Assembly: GCA_012519955.1 (NCBI GenBank)
Contig: JAAYPH010000019.1
Span: 1 to 64,000 of the forward strand
From: Candidatus Epulonipiscium sp.
GTDB lineage: Bacteria > Bacillota > Clostridia > Lachnospirales > Defluviitaleaceae
Reading direction: 5' to 3'
DNA: 64,000 nt
Positions 25,999-35,250 of this stretch are shown piece after piece (position 1 is the stretch's first letter; each line of letters begins with the position of its first letter). The notes beneath the pieces were generated by a model. The model saw only the letters and a program-made list of their open reading frames with translations. It did not search any database and was not told the origin of the DNA. A program made the translations under genes and the position numbers.

Positions 25999-27630
25999 AT
26001 GAGCGTATTTATTCGTCATAAATTGGTTGAAGATCAAGAAGGATATATTCTAACCTTGTACCTAAATCCGAATTTAACTGAGTTTTCAAAAGAAATCGGC
26101 ATTGCGGAAGACTCAGGAGTAGTGAAAGATACCGGAATTGTGAAAGATACCGGGAACGTGGGCATACTGGATAAAAGTATCAGAAGTTATATCAGTTCTC
26201 ATTTTCCAGATATAAAAGTAAATGCAGTAAAAATCATGATTGGTTCTATTTTACTGACGACTCTTCCTTTTTCCGGAATGGTTCAAGATGTGAGTGCAGC
26301 AACAGCTCCACAAACCCAAGCAGTTCAAGAGGCTGAACAGAGTATTAAAATTATTATTGACGGAAAACAGATTAATTTCTCTCAATCGCCTATGATTATA
26401 GATGGAAAAATTTATATTTCAATCCGTGGAGTTACTGAAGCTTTAGGCGGAGAAATTTGGTGGAACGGTGAATCAAAAACTGTAGGCATCAATAAAGGAG
26501 ATATCAAAATTGCATTTGTTGTCGGTGATAATAAAGCCCGGGTCAATGGTGAGCAAGTTTCCATGGAGCCGTCCTTTATAACCAATGGGGTTACGATGGT
26601 CCCTTTAAGGTTTGTGGCAGAATCTCTTGGAATGACAGTAGACTGGAATCAAGCTGAAAAAACAGCGACATTATTTTCTCAGCCGGTAACCCATCAGGTA
26701 AAAGCAGGAGATACTTTATTCAAATTAAGTCAGCAATATGGAATATCCATAGATAAATTAAAATCCATAAACAATTTGTCCAGTGATACCATATTTGTCG
26801 GACAGATTTTAAAGGTAAAAGAAACAGTAGCACCTAAACCAAAAGAAGAAGCAAGTACAGAGACGTATACCGTAAAAGCAGGAGATTCCCTTTGGTCTAT
26901 TGCTACCAAGTTTGGGATCTCGGTAGATGCACTTAAAAAAGCCAACCAATTAACAAGTGATACAATTTATGCCGGTCAGGTATTAAAATTAAAAGCCGAT
27001 ACCACCGTTCAAACGCCAACAGATCCCCAGGGTAATAGTGTTTCTTATATCACTTATACTATTAAGTCAGGAGATAATATGTGGGAACTTGGCAATAGAT
27101 ATGGAATTCCGATGGCAGAATTATTGCAAGTGAATAAAATGACAGTCGATAGTCCTTTATCTATAGGTCAAAAAATCCTCATTCCGGTTTATAATATAGC
27201 TGTTAAGGAAAGAGTGAGTGAGAAACACGGAGAATATTTAGATTGGTGGACTGAGGCTCAGTATGTTTTCCCAATCGGCAAAGTTGCTACAGTAACGGAT
27301 TTTCAAACAGGAAGGAGATTCCAAATCAAAAGAACAACCGGCGCAAACCATGCCGATTCTGAGCCGTTAACAGCCAAAGATGCGGCGACTATAAAAGAAA
27401 TCTGGGGAGGAGAATATTCATGGAAAGAAAGGGCAGTTATTGTTGAAGTAGATGGAAGAAAGATCGCTGCATCCATGGCATCTATGCCCCATGATGTTAG
27501 TTATATTAAAGATAATAATTTTAACGGACATTTTGACTTGCATTTTAAAAATAGTACAAGGCATAAAGACGGCTTAGTTTCCCAAGCCCATCAAGAACAA
27601 ATCAAAATTGCTGCAGGAATCATTAAATAG
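25999..27630 (+). CDS. Cell-wall protein with copper-amine-oxidase-N domain, three LysM repeats and a C-terminal putative hydrolase domain
   Basis: A 543-residue protein. Residues 1-72 are hydrophilic, with a short VVKDTG/IVKDTG repeat at about 41-52. A hydrophobic export-like segment follows at about 76-101, ending VSAATA. A copper-amine-oxidase N domain (about 112-222), probably a structural module, is followed by LysM repeats at about 230-275, 288-333 and 351-397 that should bind peptidoglycan. The C-terminal 140 residues include NGHFDLHFKNSTRH, which looks like a metal-dependent hydrolase motif but is unassigned. The long tail ahead of the signal is unusual. Start behind AAAGGAGGTG. Confidence 0.8.
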   Translation: MSVFIRHKLVEDQEGYILTLYLNPNLTEFSKEIGIAEDSGVVKDTGIVKDTGNVGILDKSIRSYISSHFPDIKVNAVKIMIGSILLTTLPFSGMVQDVSAATAPQTQAVQEAEQSIKIIIDGKQINFSQSPMIIDGKIYISIRGVTEALGGEIWWNGESKTVGINKGDIKIAFVVGDNKARVNGEQVSMEPSFITNGVTMVPLRFVAESLGMTVDWNQAEKTATLFSQPVTHQVKAGDTLFKLSQQYGISIDKLKSINNLSSDTIFVGQILKVKETVAPKPKEEASTETYTVKAGDSLWSIATKFGISVDALKKANQLTSDTIYAGQVLKLKADTTVQTPTDPQGNSVSYITYTIKSGDNMWELGNRYGIPMAELLQVNKMTVDSPLSIGQKILIPVYNIAVKERVSEKHGEYLDWWTEAQYVFPIGKVATVTDFQTGRRFQIKRTTGANHADSEPLTAKDAATIKEIWGGEYSWKERAVIVEVDGRKIAASMASMPHDVSYIKDNNFNGHFDLHFKNSTRHKDGLVSQAHQEQIKIAAGIIK

Positions 27631-27633
27631 ATT

Positions 27634-27660
27634 CACCCCCTAAATTTCATTTAGGGGGTG
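27634..27660. terminator. Bidirectional terminator between the LysM gene and spo0A
   Basis: A perfect 12-bp stem CACCCCCTAAAT / ATTTAGGGGGTG with a 3-base loop, lying between two convergent genes. T-rich sequence follows on the plus side. Confidence 0.8.
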
Positions 27661-27667
27661 TAATATT

Positions 27668-28474
27668 TTAGCCAATTTTTAGGTTGAGCCTTAACCTGTC
27701 AGCAATAAGGGCAATAAATTCGCTGTTGGTAGGCTTGCCTTTATTATTATTAATAGTATAGCTGAATAATTTGTGCATAGTCTCTAAGCTGCCGCGGTTG
27801 CAGGCTACTTCAATGGCATGGCGAATTGCTCTTTCCACTCGGCTGGAAGTGGTATTAAATTTCTTTGCAATGGAAGGATAAAGTTCTTTTGTAATACTGT
27901 TTAGTATATCCATATTATTTACGGCCATGGTAATAGCATATCTAAGATAATGATATCCTCTTATATTGGCAGGAACTCCAATTTCTCTTAAAATATATGT
28001 AACCTCAGCCTCCAGCTGATGGGTTGAAGGGATTAGAAAGTGATTATCAGCCTCCACAGAATCATTATAGGTTTTTCCAATCTTGGGGGTTGGAGCAAGA
28101 TTGATTAACTGCCTGATTCTAAGCATTAAGGTTTCCATATCAAAAGGTTTTGCAATATAATATTCTGCTCCTAATCGGAGAGCTTTCTGAGTTACTTTAT
28201 CTTGATTAACTGCAGACAACATAATACATATAGGCGATTTTTTAATTGGGGAATTATTGAGTTTTTCTAATACACCCAAACCGTCTAAACGAGGCATAAT
28301 CGTATCTAATATTACAACATCGGGGTATTTCTCCATGATCATATCATAAGCTTCTATACCATCTTTCGCTACTCCAATAACCTCCATATCATTTTGTCTT
28401 TCCAGGTAATCCTCAAGAATCTCACAAAATTCCTTATTATCATCTGCAAGCAACACACTAATACGATTTTTCAC
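27668..28474 (-). CDS. spo0A: Spo0A, master regulator of sporulation
   Basis: A 268-residue protein. The receiver domain has the acidic pocket (LLADDN) and phosphoacceptor D56 ([13 protein letters not shown]), with K106 in YIAKPF. The Spo0A-specific C-terminal DNA-binding domain is present, including the recognition helix region [15 protein letters not shown] and the terminal [14 protein letters not shown]. The start is GTG behind AAAGGGG. It binds 0A boxes and commits the cell to sporulation. The usual upstream partner spoIVB is absent here; a divergent SpoIID-like gene takes its place. Confidence 0.97.
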   Translation of the reverse strand: MKNRISVLLADDNKEFCEILEDYLERQNDMEVIGVAKDGIEAYDMIMEKYPDVVILDTIMPRLDGLGVLEKLNNSPIKKSPICIMLSAVNQDKVTQKALRLGAEYYIAKPFDMETLMLRIRQLINLAPTPKIGKTYNDSVEADNHFLIPSTHQLEAEVTYILREIGVPANIRGYHYLRYAITMAVNNMDILNSITKELYPSIAKKFNTTSSRVERAIRHAIEVACNRGSLETMHKLFSYTINNNKGKPTNSEFIALIADRLRLNLKIG

Positions 28475-28794
28475 AATGAATCCCCTTTCTTATTTGTCAT
28501 TTAGAGTTTTTTCATACAACAGAAATTGTAAAAAGAACCAATACAATAATGAATTATACCATAAATGTAAAAAATTTCAAATAGATAATTTCAATTTATT
28601 GGATTTTTTTATATGGACACATAAAAAGTAAGATTTATATTTATTAAAGGAAAGAAAAATGTATATCATTGAAATTTTGCCTAAAGTACTATGGATTTTT
28701 ATCATATTCTCTTTTATAATATAGTTTATTAAAAGTCGAAATAAACGTATTTTGCGGCTTGGCGTTGTTTTTTACTAGCTTAAGGAGGATTCTC
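28475..28794. other. 320-base divergent intergenic region between spo0A and the SpoIID-like gene
   Basis: AT-rich, with no ORF with a plausible start. It holds the spo0A promoter on the minus strand. On the plus side there is a TATAAT at 28715-28720 and an AGTCGAA at 28734-28740 that is one base from the 0A-box core TGTCGAA. Nothing else is recognised. Confidence 0.5.
28553..28580 (-). promoter_or_regulatory. Sigma-A-type promoter of spo0A
   Basis: On the minus strand TTGAAA (28580-28575), a 16-base spacer and TATAAT (28558-28553). It is 79 bases upstream of the GTG start. A second, sigma-H promoter is usual for spo0A but was not recognised. Confidence 0.5.
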
Positions 28795-30405
28795 GTGAAA
28801 ATGACAAAAAAATTGAATCTACTGCTTTGTATTGTGTTTTTTACATATATTTTTATGCCTAAATTGTCACCAGCAGGGGCAGTTCATATACCCAGTTGGG
28901 TGAGAATTGGTTTGGAATATAAATATAAGAATGCCAATAGAATAGATATAAAAAATAATGAAATTTTAATGGGTTATGAACTGAAAGGAGACTTTATTCC
29001 TGAAGCAGTATTCCAATCCAATACAGGATTTTGCGTGATTCCCTCTACCGCTTATTTTATATCCATAAATCAATATTTTAATACATATGATGAAGCAAAG
29101 GCATTGGCGAAGGATTTTCAAAGATTGGGATTAGATGCTTTTCCTTCCGGGCTATCTTCCTCAAAATGGACGGTTTATATTGGAGAGTTTTCTTCCTATG
29201 GAGAAGCGCAAGCTATAAGCCTTAGTGCAAGTGATCTTACAGGTATAGAGGGTATGATCAAGGAACCTTCCAATACCCGTATTATGCTAAAAAATCAAAA
29301 TGAAATTATTGCAGTTATAGAAGGAGAAGAAGCCTATCCTCAATTTGTAGGGATGAGTTCTAATTTCAGGGATGAAGTCATAGATTTTGGAGACAGACAA
29401 TATCGGGGAAGAATGGAATTTGGAAGATATGGAGGAGCAGGCATTACAGCGGTTAATGTTATTTTGCTGGATGAATATCTTTACGGTGTAGTTCCTTCGG
29501 AAATGTATGCTGGCTGGAATATAGAAGCTTTGAAAGCTCAGTCTGTTGTGGCAAGAAATTATGCCGTATTGTTTATGGGAAAACATAAAAACAGTGGTTA
29601 TGATTTATGTGATGGAGAGCATTGTCAAGCCTATAAGGGTTATGGAGTAGAAAATGCAAATTCAAATCAAGCTGTAAAAGAAACCCAAGGTGAGCTTCTT
29701 TATTATGATGATGAAATTATTGAGACTTTTTATTTTGCCAGCAGCGGCGGATACACGGAAAACTCTGAAAATGTCTGGATTACACCGCTTCCTTATTTAA
29801 AAGCAGTACCGGATATTTATGAAGAAAATCATCAGGATTGGACGAGAAGCTTCAGCAAAGAACAAATAGAGGCACTCCTTGCAAACAGTGGAAAGAATAT
29901 TGGAGAAGTATTGGATCTTCAGATTGTAAGTTATACTCCCGGTGGAAGAGCAATGGAGTTAAAAATTATTGGTACTAAGGGGTCAGAAACCCTTACCAAG
30001 GAAACGGTACGAACTTTTTTTAAAAGCAATGGTGTAAGTCTTCCCAGCAGAATGTTTGAAATTATCAAAAATGGAGTTTCTTCTTCATCTAACTCCATCG
30101 TTGCAGTGGGAGATGGAAATATCACGAAAAATATTAACCAAAGTCAAATATCCGTAATAGGAGAAGATAAAACAGTAAAAACGCTTTATCTGGAAGATGA
30201 CTCTGTTCGTGTACTGGGTGCAAATGGAGTGAGCGAGATTTCCTTTGCACCATCGGTGTCTGTTTCAGGAGATTTTGTATTTAAAGGAAAAGGCTCCGGT
30301 CACGGAGTAGGTTTAAGCCAATGGGGAGCAAAAGGAATGGCGGACCAGGGATATAATTATAAGCAAATCTTATCCTATTACTATACAGGAACTACAGTAC
30401 GTTAA
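28795..30405 (+). CDS. SpoIID/LytB domain protein
   Basis: A 536-residue exported protein. Residues 4-24 form a signal or anchor segment. A SPOR-like region (about 80-155, FNTYDEAKALAKDFQ) precedes the SpoIID/LytB domain, with YGVVPSEMYAGWNIEALKAQ, VARNYAV and the C-terminal signature GHGVGLSQWGAKGMADQGY. SpoIID is a lytic transglycosylase that degrades septal peptidoglycan in engulfment; LytB-type paralogues act on vegetative wall. The SPOR-like region suggests a paralogue rather than the canonical spoIID. GTG start behind AAGGAGG. Confidence 0.88.
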   Translation: MKMTKKLNLLLCIVFFTYIFMPKLSPAGAVHIPSWVRIGLEYKYKNANRIDIKNNEILMGYELKGDFIPEAVFQSNTGFCVIPSTAYFISINQYFNTYDEAKALAKDFQRLGLDAFPSGLSSSKWTVYIGEFSSYGEAQAISLSASDLTGIEGMIKEPSNTRIMLKNQNEIIAVIEGEEAYPQFVGMSSNFRDEVIDFGDRQYRGRMEFGRYGGAGITAVNVILLDEYLYGVVPSEMYAGWNIEALKAQSVVARNYAVLFMGKHKNSGYDLCDGEHCQAYKGYGVENANSNQAVKETQGELLYYDDEIIETFYFASSGGYTENSENVWITPLPYLKAVPDIYEENHQDWTRSFSKEQIEALLANSGKNIGEVLDLQIVSYTPGGRAMELKIIGTKGSETLTKETVRTFFKSNGVSLPSRMFEIIKNGVSSSSNSIVAVGDGNITKNINQSQISVIGEDKTVKTLYLEDDSVRVLGANGVSEISFAPSVSVSGDFVFKGKGSGHGVGLSQWGAKGMADQGYNYKQILSYYYTGTTVR

Positions 30406-30435
30406 ATCAGGGATACTAGTAAAGGGGGTGAAGAT

Positions 30436-30831
30436 ATGGAATGGAATGATAATTTGCTTACAGGGGTAGAAAAGATTGACAACCAGCATAAAGAACTATT
30501 GAGAAGAGTCAACAATGTTTTGGATGCCTGTAATCAAAGAAAGGGAAAAGAAATCGTAGGAGAAACTCTTGATTTTCTTGAGAGTTATGTAGCTGAACAC
30601 TTTCATGATGAAGAAAATCTTCAAATTGAATCACAGTTTCCCGGTTATGAAGGGCATAGACAGCTCCATGCAAGATTTATTAAAGATCTAAAAGATTTAA
30701 AAAGCAGATTTGAAAAAGATGGAGCCAGCATATTGGTAGTCATAGAAGTGAATAAGACTATCGTAGGATGGCTGAGAGATCATATCATGAAAGTGGATAA
30801 GGAATTTGCAGATTATTATAAGAGTAGATAA
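30436..30831 (+). CDS. Bacteriohemerythrin
   Basis: A 131-residue single-domain hemerythrin. Diiron ligands are recognisable: H in IDNQHKELL, H-x3-E in HFHDEENLQ, H-x3-H in EGHRQLHARF and the late H-x4-D in DHIMKVDKEF. It binds O2 reversibly and in anaerobes is thought to deliver or scavenge oxygen. The start follows AAAGGGGG and the gene has its own terminator. Confidence 0.93.
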   Translation: MEWNDNLLTGVEKIDNQHKELLRRVNNVLDACNQRKGKEIVGETLDFLESYVAEHFHDEENLQIESQFPGYEGHRQLHARFIKDLKDLKSRFEKDGASILVVIEVNKTIVGWLRDHIMKVDKEFADYYKSR

Positions 30832-30841
30832 TTGTATTCTG

Positions 30842-30885
30842 CCTGTTTGTCCATATGTAAAAAAGGACCAACAGGTATTTTTATT
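30842..30885 (+). terminator. Terminator after bacteriohemerythrin
   Basis: Stem CCTGTTTGTCC / GGACCAACAGG with one mismatch, a 12-base A-rich loop and a T-rich tail. Confidence 0.7.
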
Positions 30886-30915
30886 TATTAAAATTTCTGA
30901 AAAGAGATATTATTA

Positions 30916-30944
30916 TTGACAATATTTAAACATGAAATTATAAT
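30916..30944 (+). promoter_or_regulatory. Consensus sigma-A promoter of the Cys-rich/rubrerythrin pair
   Basis: A perfect TTGACA (30916-30921), a 17-base spacer and a perfect TATAAT (30939-30944). It is about 114 bases before the start codon. With full consensus boxes it should be strong unless repressed; no PerR box was recognised. Confidence 0.75.
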
Positions 30945-31057
30945 ATTCATAAAATGCAAAATCTCTATTAATACTTAATATTACTTGCTAGTTTTTGTAC
31001 CTGATTAATGAAAAACATATAAATAATTAAATATGTTCTTATTGAAAGGGGGATAAA

Positions 31058-31501
31058 ATGAGTACTTCAATTAATTATGAGGGACTGATCACACAAATAC
31101 AAAAATGCTGTTTGACCGAAGAAATATGCGGTGAATGTGTTAAAGAGAAATGTTTGGTGGGATATTGCAAAAAGTGTTTAACCACTTGTTTGAAATCTAA
31201 TGATGAGTTTATAGATCATGGACTGGATCATATTCCCTATGACGATACACGGGTATACGATGACGAAGTGATTATAAAGGCCTTAGGGTTTTTACTGCAT
31301 CAATGCAGAAACTGTAATGTCTATCATGATGAAGAATGTATTATCAATATTGTAAGATCAGCTTTTGAGGTGATTTTATTAGGAGAGCCTCAAGAATATA
31401 AAGGAAGTACTTTTTTGTATCTCAACGATATTAAGAATGTCAATGAAGAATTTTCTCAAAAGATTTTCCATGCTTTTGATCAGATTAAGGAGGGTGCGTA
31501 A
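31058..31501 (+). CDS. Cys-rich protein of unknown function, coupled to rubrerythrin
   Basis: A 147-residue soluble protein with 11 cysteines. Eight fall in residues 17-44 (C17, C18, C24, C27, C32, C37, C40, C44), and C83, C86 and C94 follow. The spacing resembles a metal or Fe-S binding site, but I recognise no named family. Its stop overlaps the ATG of the rubrerythrin-like gene (TAATG), so translation is coupled. By inference it could bind iron or act as an electron-transfer partner. The start follows AAAGGGGG. Confidence 0.75.
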   Translation: MSTSINYEGLITQIQKCCLTEEICGECVKEKCLVGYCKKCLTTCLKSNDEFIDHGLDHIPYDDTRVYDDEVIIKALGFLLHQCRNCNVYHDEECIINIVRSAFEVILLGEPQEYKGSTFLYLNDIKNVNEEFSQKIFHAFDQIKEGA

Positions 31502-31923
31502 TGGAAAGCAAAGAATTATTTGAAAATATGATAGGAGAAACAAAAGGAACAGCTTTGGAGCGCATCGTTAAGCAAAATTTCCAGGGAGAAACATCGGAGG
31601 TTGGCATATACTTAGCCATGGCAAGATTGGCTCAAAGACAGGGATTTGGTGAGCTTGCAGAAGTTTTAAAGACAATTGCATGGGAAGAGGCAGAGCATGC
31701 TTCAAGATTTGCAGAACTTAACGGACTAATACAAGAAGATCTATTTGAAAATATTAAACAGATGTTAGAGGGAGAAATATTTGCCAACAATTCTAAGAAA
31801 GAAGCAGGGGATAAGGCAAAAGATTTGGGAATAGATTCAGCTATGCATTATTTTTATGAATCTGCTAAAGATGAAGCACGGCATGCCAGAATTTTAGAAG
31901 GAATTTTAAAGCGATATAAATAA
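31501..31923 (+). CDS. Rubrerythrin-like diiron protein lacking the rubredoxin domain
   Basis: A 140-residue ferritin-like four-helix protein. Diiron ligands appear as E30 ([10 protein letters not shown]), EEAEH at about 62-66 and the C-terminal [10 protein letters not shown] motif. Full rubrerythrins carry a C-terminal rubredoxin with two CxxC; this one has no cysteines at its end, so electrons must come from another protein, possibly the Cys-rich one encoded just upstream. Family members reduce peroxide in anaerobes. Confidence 0.88.
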   Translation: MESKELFENMIGETKGTALERIVKQNFQGETSEVGIYLAMARLAQRQGFGELAEVLKTIAWEEAEHASRFAELNGLIQEDLFENIKQMLEGEIFANNSKKEAGDKAKDLGIDSAMHYFYESAKDEARHARILEGILKRYK

Positions 31924-31929
31924 GTCATG

Positions 31930-31989
31930 AAAAGTACCTTTCTATTCATCTTAAATATTTTAAGGATGAGCAAGATAGGTACTTTTTTT
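31930..31989 (+). terminator. Terminator after the rubrerythrin gene
   Basis: An AAAGTACCT / AGGTACTTT outer stem, an imperfect inner stem and seven T residues. Confidence 0.75.
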
Positions 31990-31994
31990 CTGAG

Positions 31995-32023
31995 TTTACT
32001 ATCAGTATCGGTTATCGTATAAT
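31995..32023 (+). promoter_or_regulatory. Promoter of the envelope cassette (32081 onward)
   Basis: TTTACT (31995-32000), a 17-base spacer and TATAAT (32018-32023), 58 bases before the first gene. Confidence 0.5.
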
Positions 32024-32080
32024 TTTATTAAGAAAAATAATTATGAACTAAAAATATTCATAAGATTTGGTGTTATAACG

Positions 32081-32935
32081 ATGAAAAAAGTATATAATAA
32101 ATTCCTTTGGATTTGTTTATTGCTAATTGGTTTAAGTCTCTTCCTTATCATTAGTTTTAACAAGTACGATTCCCATATTGATGTTTCTTTGGATGGACAA
32201 ATCTACAGCTTAAATTTTGTTCCGGGGCAAGGCTATATTGAGTATGAGGGAACCAAGCATCCTTTATTATCGGATAAAAGTTATAAACTCATTGATATAG
32301 CTGTTGGAGATATTGATAGGGATGGCAGAGATAATATCCTGGTTTTAGAAGGAGAAAAAACCTCACAATATGGCGATACCCTCATTGTCTATGATATCCT
32401 TGCAGTATCTAATGGATTGCAAATTAGAGAAATATATAGAAATAAAATGAGTGCTGTAAGGCCGTGGAAAATCGAGGTATGTGAAATTGACAGTGATGGC
32501 GAGATGGAAATCTTTATCGCTGTGAATAAGGCGACTCGTCTTTATAAAGATATTGAGAACAGGCCTTTCTTTTTTAACTTTAAAAATAATATATTGGTGA
32601 AAAAATGGACAGGCTCTAAGTTAAGAGCTCCCTTTACAGATGTATTATTTATGGACTTAAATGGGAATGGAAGTGACGAATTTATTGCGATAGAGGCACT
32701 AGACGAGGACCAATTTGTTGTATCGGTATATTATTGGTTTGGGTTTGGTTTTATTCTGCAGGGAGAAAGTCATATATATGATAGGATTGATTCTGTTGAG
32801 GCAAAAATAATTCAAGAAGAACCATTGATCCATGTGAATATTGTGGAAAACGGGAGGATAAAATCGGTTATTTTAGAACCTTCTGTGGATAAAACTCAGA
32901 ATGGAATTTATTTATTAAAAGAAAGGGGCAAGTAA
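32081..32935 (+). CDS. Membrane-anchored protein with FG-GAP/VCBS-like repeats
   Basis: A 284-residue protein with an N-terminal anchor (about residues 8-26) and an exported domain. Three degenerate FG-GAP-like segments are visible: VGDIDRDGRDNILVLE, EIDSDGEMEIFIA and MDLNGNGSDEFIAIE, each with a DxDxDG-type calcium loop. Such repeats build beta-propellers, though three are too few for a closed one. Its stop directly abuts the start of the DUF3160 gene, so they are co-translated. The ribosome-binding site is weak (GGTG). Confidence 0.65.
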   Translation: MKKVYNKFLWICLLLIGLSLFLIISFNKYDSHIDVSLDGQIYSLNFVPGQGYIEYEGTKHPLLSDKSYKLIDIAVGDIDRDGRDNILVLEGEKTSQYGDTLIVYDILAVSNGLQIREIYRNKMSAVRPWKIEVCEIDSDGEMEIFIAVNKATRLYKDIENRPFFFNFKNNILVKKWTGSKLRAPFTDVLFMDLNGNGSDEFIAIEALDEDQFVVSVYYWFGFGFILQGESHIYDRIDSVEAKIIQEEPLIHVNIVENGRIKSVILEPSVDKTQNGIYLLKERGK

Positions 32936-35197
32936 ATGTTTAAAAAAGTGTCTACTATTTTCTTATGTTGTGCAATGCTTTTGACTGGGTGCACGAACAA
33001 CGTACCCAATGCTTCGGCAGACAGTAAAATTCAAATCAACGGAGATGCAGAAGGTGCTTTACTAAGAGAGGGAGGACTTTCTTTAGTATGGAAAGATCAA
33101 TCGGATTATTTTAATGTAGGGGTGGAATTTTCTCCAATAAAATATACCCCAAAGGTTCCGGAATATTCTATTCACCCCGATCTTAGCAATATTAAAAATA
33201 TTTCCAGATTTGAAGGTCTTTCGAAGGAACAGAGTTCTAAATTGGCTAATAACGGTTTTGTTGTATTAAATCCTAATCCGGAAAAGGCTTATTATTATAT
33301 GAAGATGTACGATATTTACGAAGAAAACGAGTATAAAAGTATTCCAAATTTCATTACCGTAGATGTAGCGTTACATATTTATCATAAGTTCTATGATGAA
33401 CTCTTAAAGGGGCTTGAAAAAGAAGAGCTGTATCAGGTATTGCAGCAACTTACCCAAGATATGCTTCAGAAAACTTTGGCAGTATATTCGGAAACAGAAA
33501 ACCAAACTCTTAAAGATTATCTGGGCGATGTTGTGGTATATTTCTCTGTAGCCAATAAATTAATAAATGATTCCTATGGAAATGTTCCGGAAGAATTGAG
33601 TTCTATTGCCAAAAAAGAAATGAATGAAATTGAGAATGCTACAGGATATGCCAAATCACCTCTATTTGGTTTTGATATCAATTACGAACAATTTACCGTC
33701 AGAGGACATTATACCGGAGATGAAATACTGCAAAGATATTTTAAAACCATGATGTGGTACGGATTAATCGGATATCCCTTAGAAGATAAGAATCCAGATT
33801 TTGATTCGATTACCAAAGCAATGATGATTACCTATATTTCATTTCTTGAAATGGATGGCCATGATGATATTGCCCTGTGGGATAAAATTTATGCCCCAAC
33901 CTATTTTTTGGTAGGACAGTCTGACGATATTACCATTTTTGATTTAAAAGAAGTCATTATCAATACATACGGTGAACATGCGACACTGGAAGATTTTCTA
34001 GATGAACAATATCACGGCAAGCTCTTGGCCGAATTAGAAAAATTACCAGCTCCTCAAATTCAACACAAGCTAATTACCGGATCAGTGGACACTCCTTCTG
34101 ATAAGCAATTTAGATTTATGGGGCAGAGATATACCTTAGATGGGAATATTCTGCAAGAATTTATGTTTCCTATTGTAAGACCAGTTCCTACAGGCTTGGA
34201 TGTTGCGGGAGCCTTTGGCAGCCAAAGGGCGGAAAGCCTTGCGAAAGCAAGTTATTTAAAAGACTTGGATGAAAAACAATACGGAGATGTTTTGACAAAG
34301 ATGAAGTCAAAAGTCCAATCCCTTGACCAGTCAGATTGGATGCAGAATCTGTATAACGGGTGGCTATGGGTTTTAAAGTCCCTTTGGACCAAACCTTCAA
34401 ACACCCAAGGGTTGCCAATATTTATGAAAAATCAAGCCTGGGAAGATAAGAATCTTTCCAGTGGTTTAGGCAGTTATGCAGAACTTAAACATGACACAGT
34501 ACTCTATGCAAAGCAGCCGGTAGCAGAAATGGGCGGCGGAGAAGAACTTGGGGAAGATTATCCTAATTATGTAGAACCGGCAGTTGAAGTATATGATAAG
34601 TTATTGTGGCTGGTAAGATACTCACAGGTTAATCTTAAAAATAAAGGGTTGCTGTCTGAAAGAACTGAATCGGCATTAAATAGCTTGGAAGAGGTGTATG
34701 AATTATTTAGAACGTGTGCCGTTAAAGAATTAGAGAACATACCTATTTCTGAAGAAGAAAACAGGGAGTTAAAATATATTGGAGGGAAATTGGAGTATAT
34801 CGATGACACTTTATCCGATCAGTACCGACAATCCATAAGCTCTGCAGTAGTTTCCGATGTTGCCGGAATCGCAGATATAGGGGCATTCTTAGAAATCGGT
34901 ACGGGACTGCCTAATGAAATTCTAGTTGCTCTGTATCAGAATGGAAAGGTATATTTGGCCAGAGGTGCTGTGTACAGTTATTATGAATTTTTAAGTGAAA
35001 AACCTTTGACAGATGAAGAGTGGCATAGAAGGCTCGGTGTTGAAAAAATAGAGGAAGATGAATGGCATTATGAGCAGATTAATCCTGAGCGTTTGCAAAA
35101 AGATGCGCCTCCACAGCCACAGTGGATTTCTTCTTTCAAATCCTTCGAAGAGAATAAAGTCATCATCCCCGCTATAGAATATAATTTAGGACAATAA
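32936..35197 (+). CDS. DUF3160 domain lipoprotein
   Basis: A 753-residue lipoprotein. The signal peptide ends in LLTGC with lipidated Cys19. The rest matches the DUF3160 family: YHKFYDELLKGLE, MMWYGLIGYPL, YAELKHDTVLYAKQ and GGGEELGEDYPNYVEP are typical blocks. The family is extracytoplasmic, about 700-800 residues long, helical and of unknown function. It is preceded by the FG-GAP-like gene with no gap and followed by a DUF2157 gene. Confidence 0.85.
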   Translation: MFKKVSTIFLCCAMLLTGCTNNVPNASADSKIQINGDAEGALLREGGLSLVWKDQSDYFNVGVEFSPIKYTPKVPEYSIHPDLSNIKNISRFEGLSKEQSSKLANNGFVVLNPNPEKAYYYMKMYDIYEENEYKSIPNFITVDVALHIYHKFYDELLKGLEKEELYQVLQQLTQDMLQKTLAVYSETENQTLKDYLGDVVVYFSVANKLINDSYGNVPEELSSIAKKEMNEIENATGYAKSPLFGFDINYEQFTVRGHYTGDEILQRYFKTMMWYGLIGYPLEDKNPDFDSITKAMMITYISFLEMDGHDDIALWDKIYAPTYFLVGQSDDITIFDLKEVIINTYGEHATLEDFLDEQYHGKLLAELEKLPAPQIQHKLITGSVDTPSDKQFRFMGQRYTLDGNILQEFMFPIVRPVPTGLDVAGAFGSQRAESLAKASYLKDLDEKQYGDVLTKMKSKVQSLDQSDWMQNLYNGWLWVLKSLWTKPSNTQGLPIFMKNQAWEDKNLSSGLGSYAELKHDTVLYAKQPVAEMGGGEELGEDYPNYVEPAVEVYDKLLWLVRYSQVNLKNKGLLSERTESALNSLEEVYELFRTCAVKELENIPISEEENRELKYIGGKLEYIDDTLSDQYRQSISSAVVSDVAGIADIGAFLEIGTGLPNEILVALYQNGKVYLARGAVYSYYEFLSEKPLTDEEWHRRLGVEKIEEDEWHYEQINPERLQKDAPPQPQWISSFKSFEENKVIIPAIEYNLGQ

Positions 35198-35250
35198 GGA
35201 AGATGATCCTCAGAAGGTTAACCTTTAATTCAGAGAAAGAAGGGATAAGA

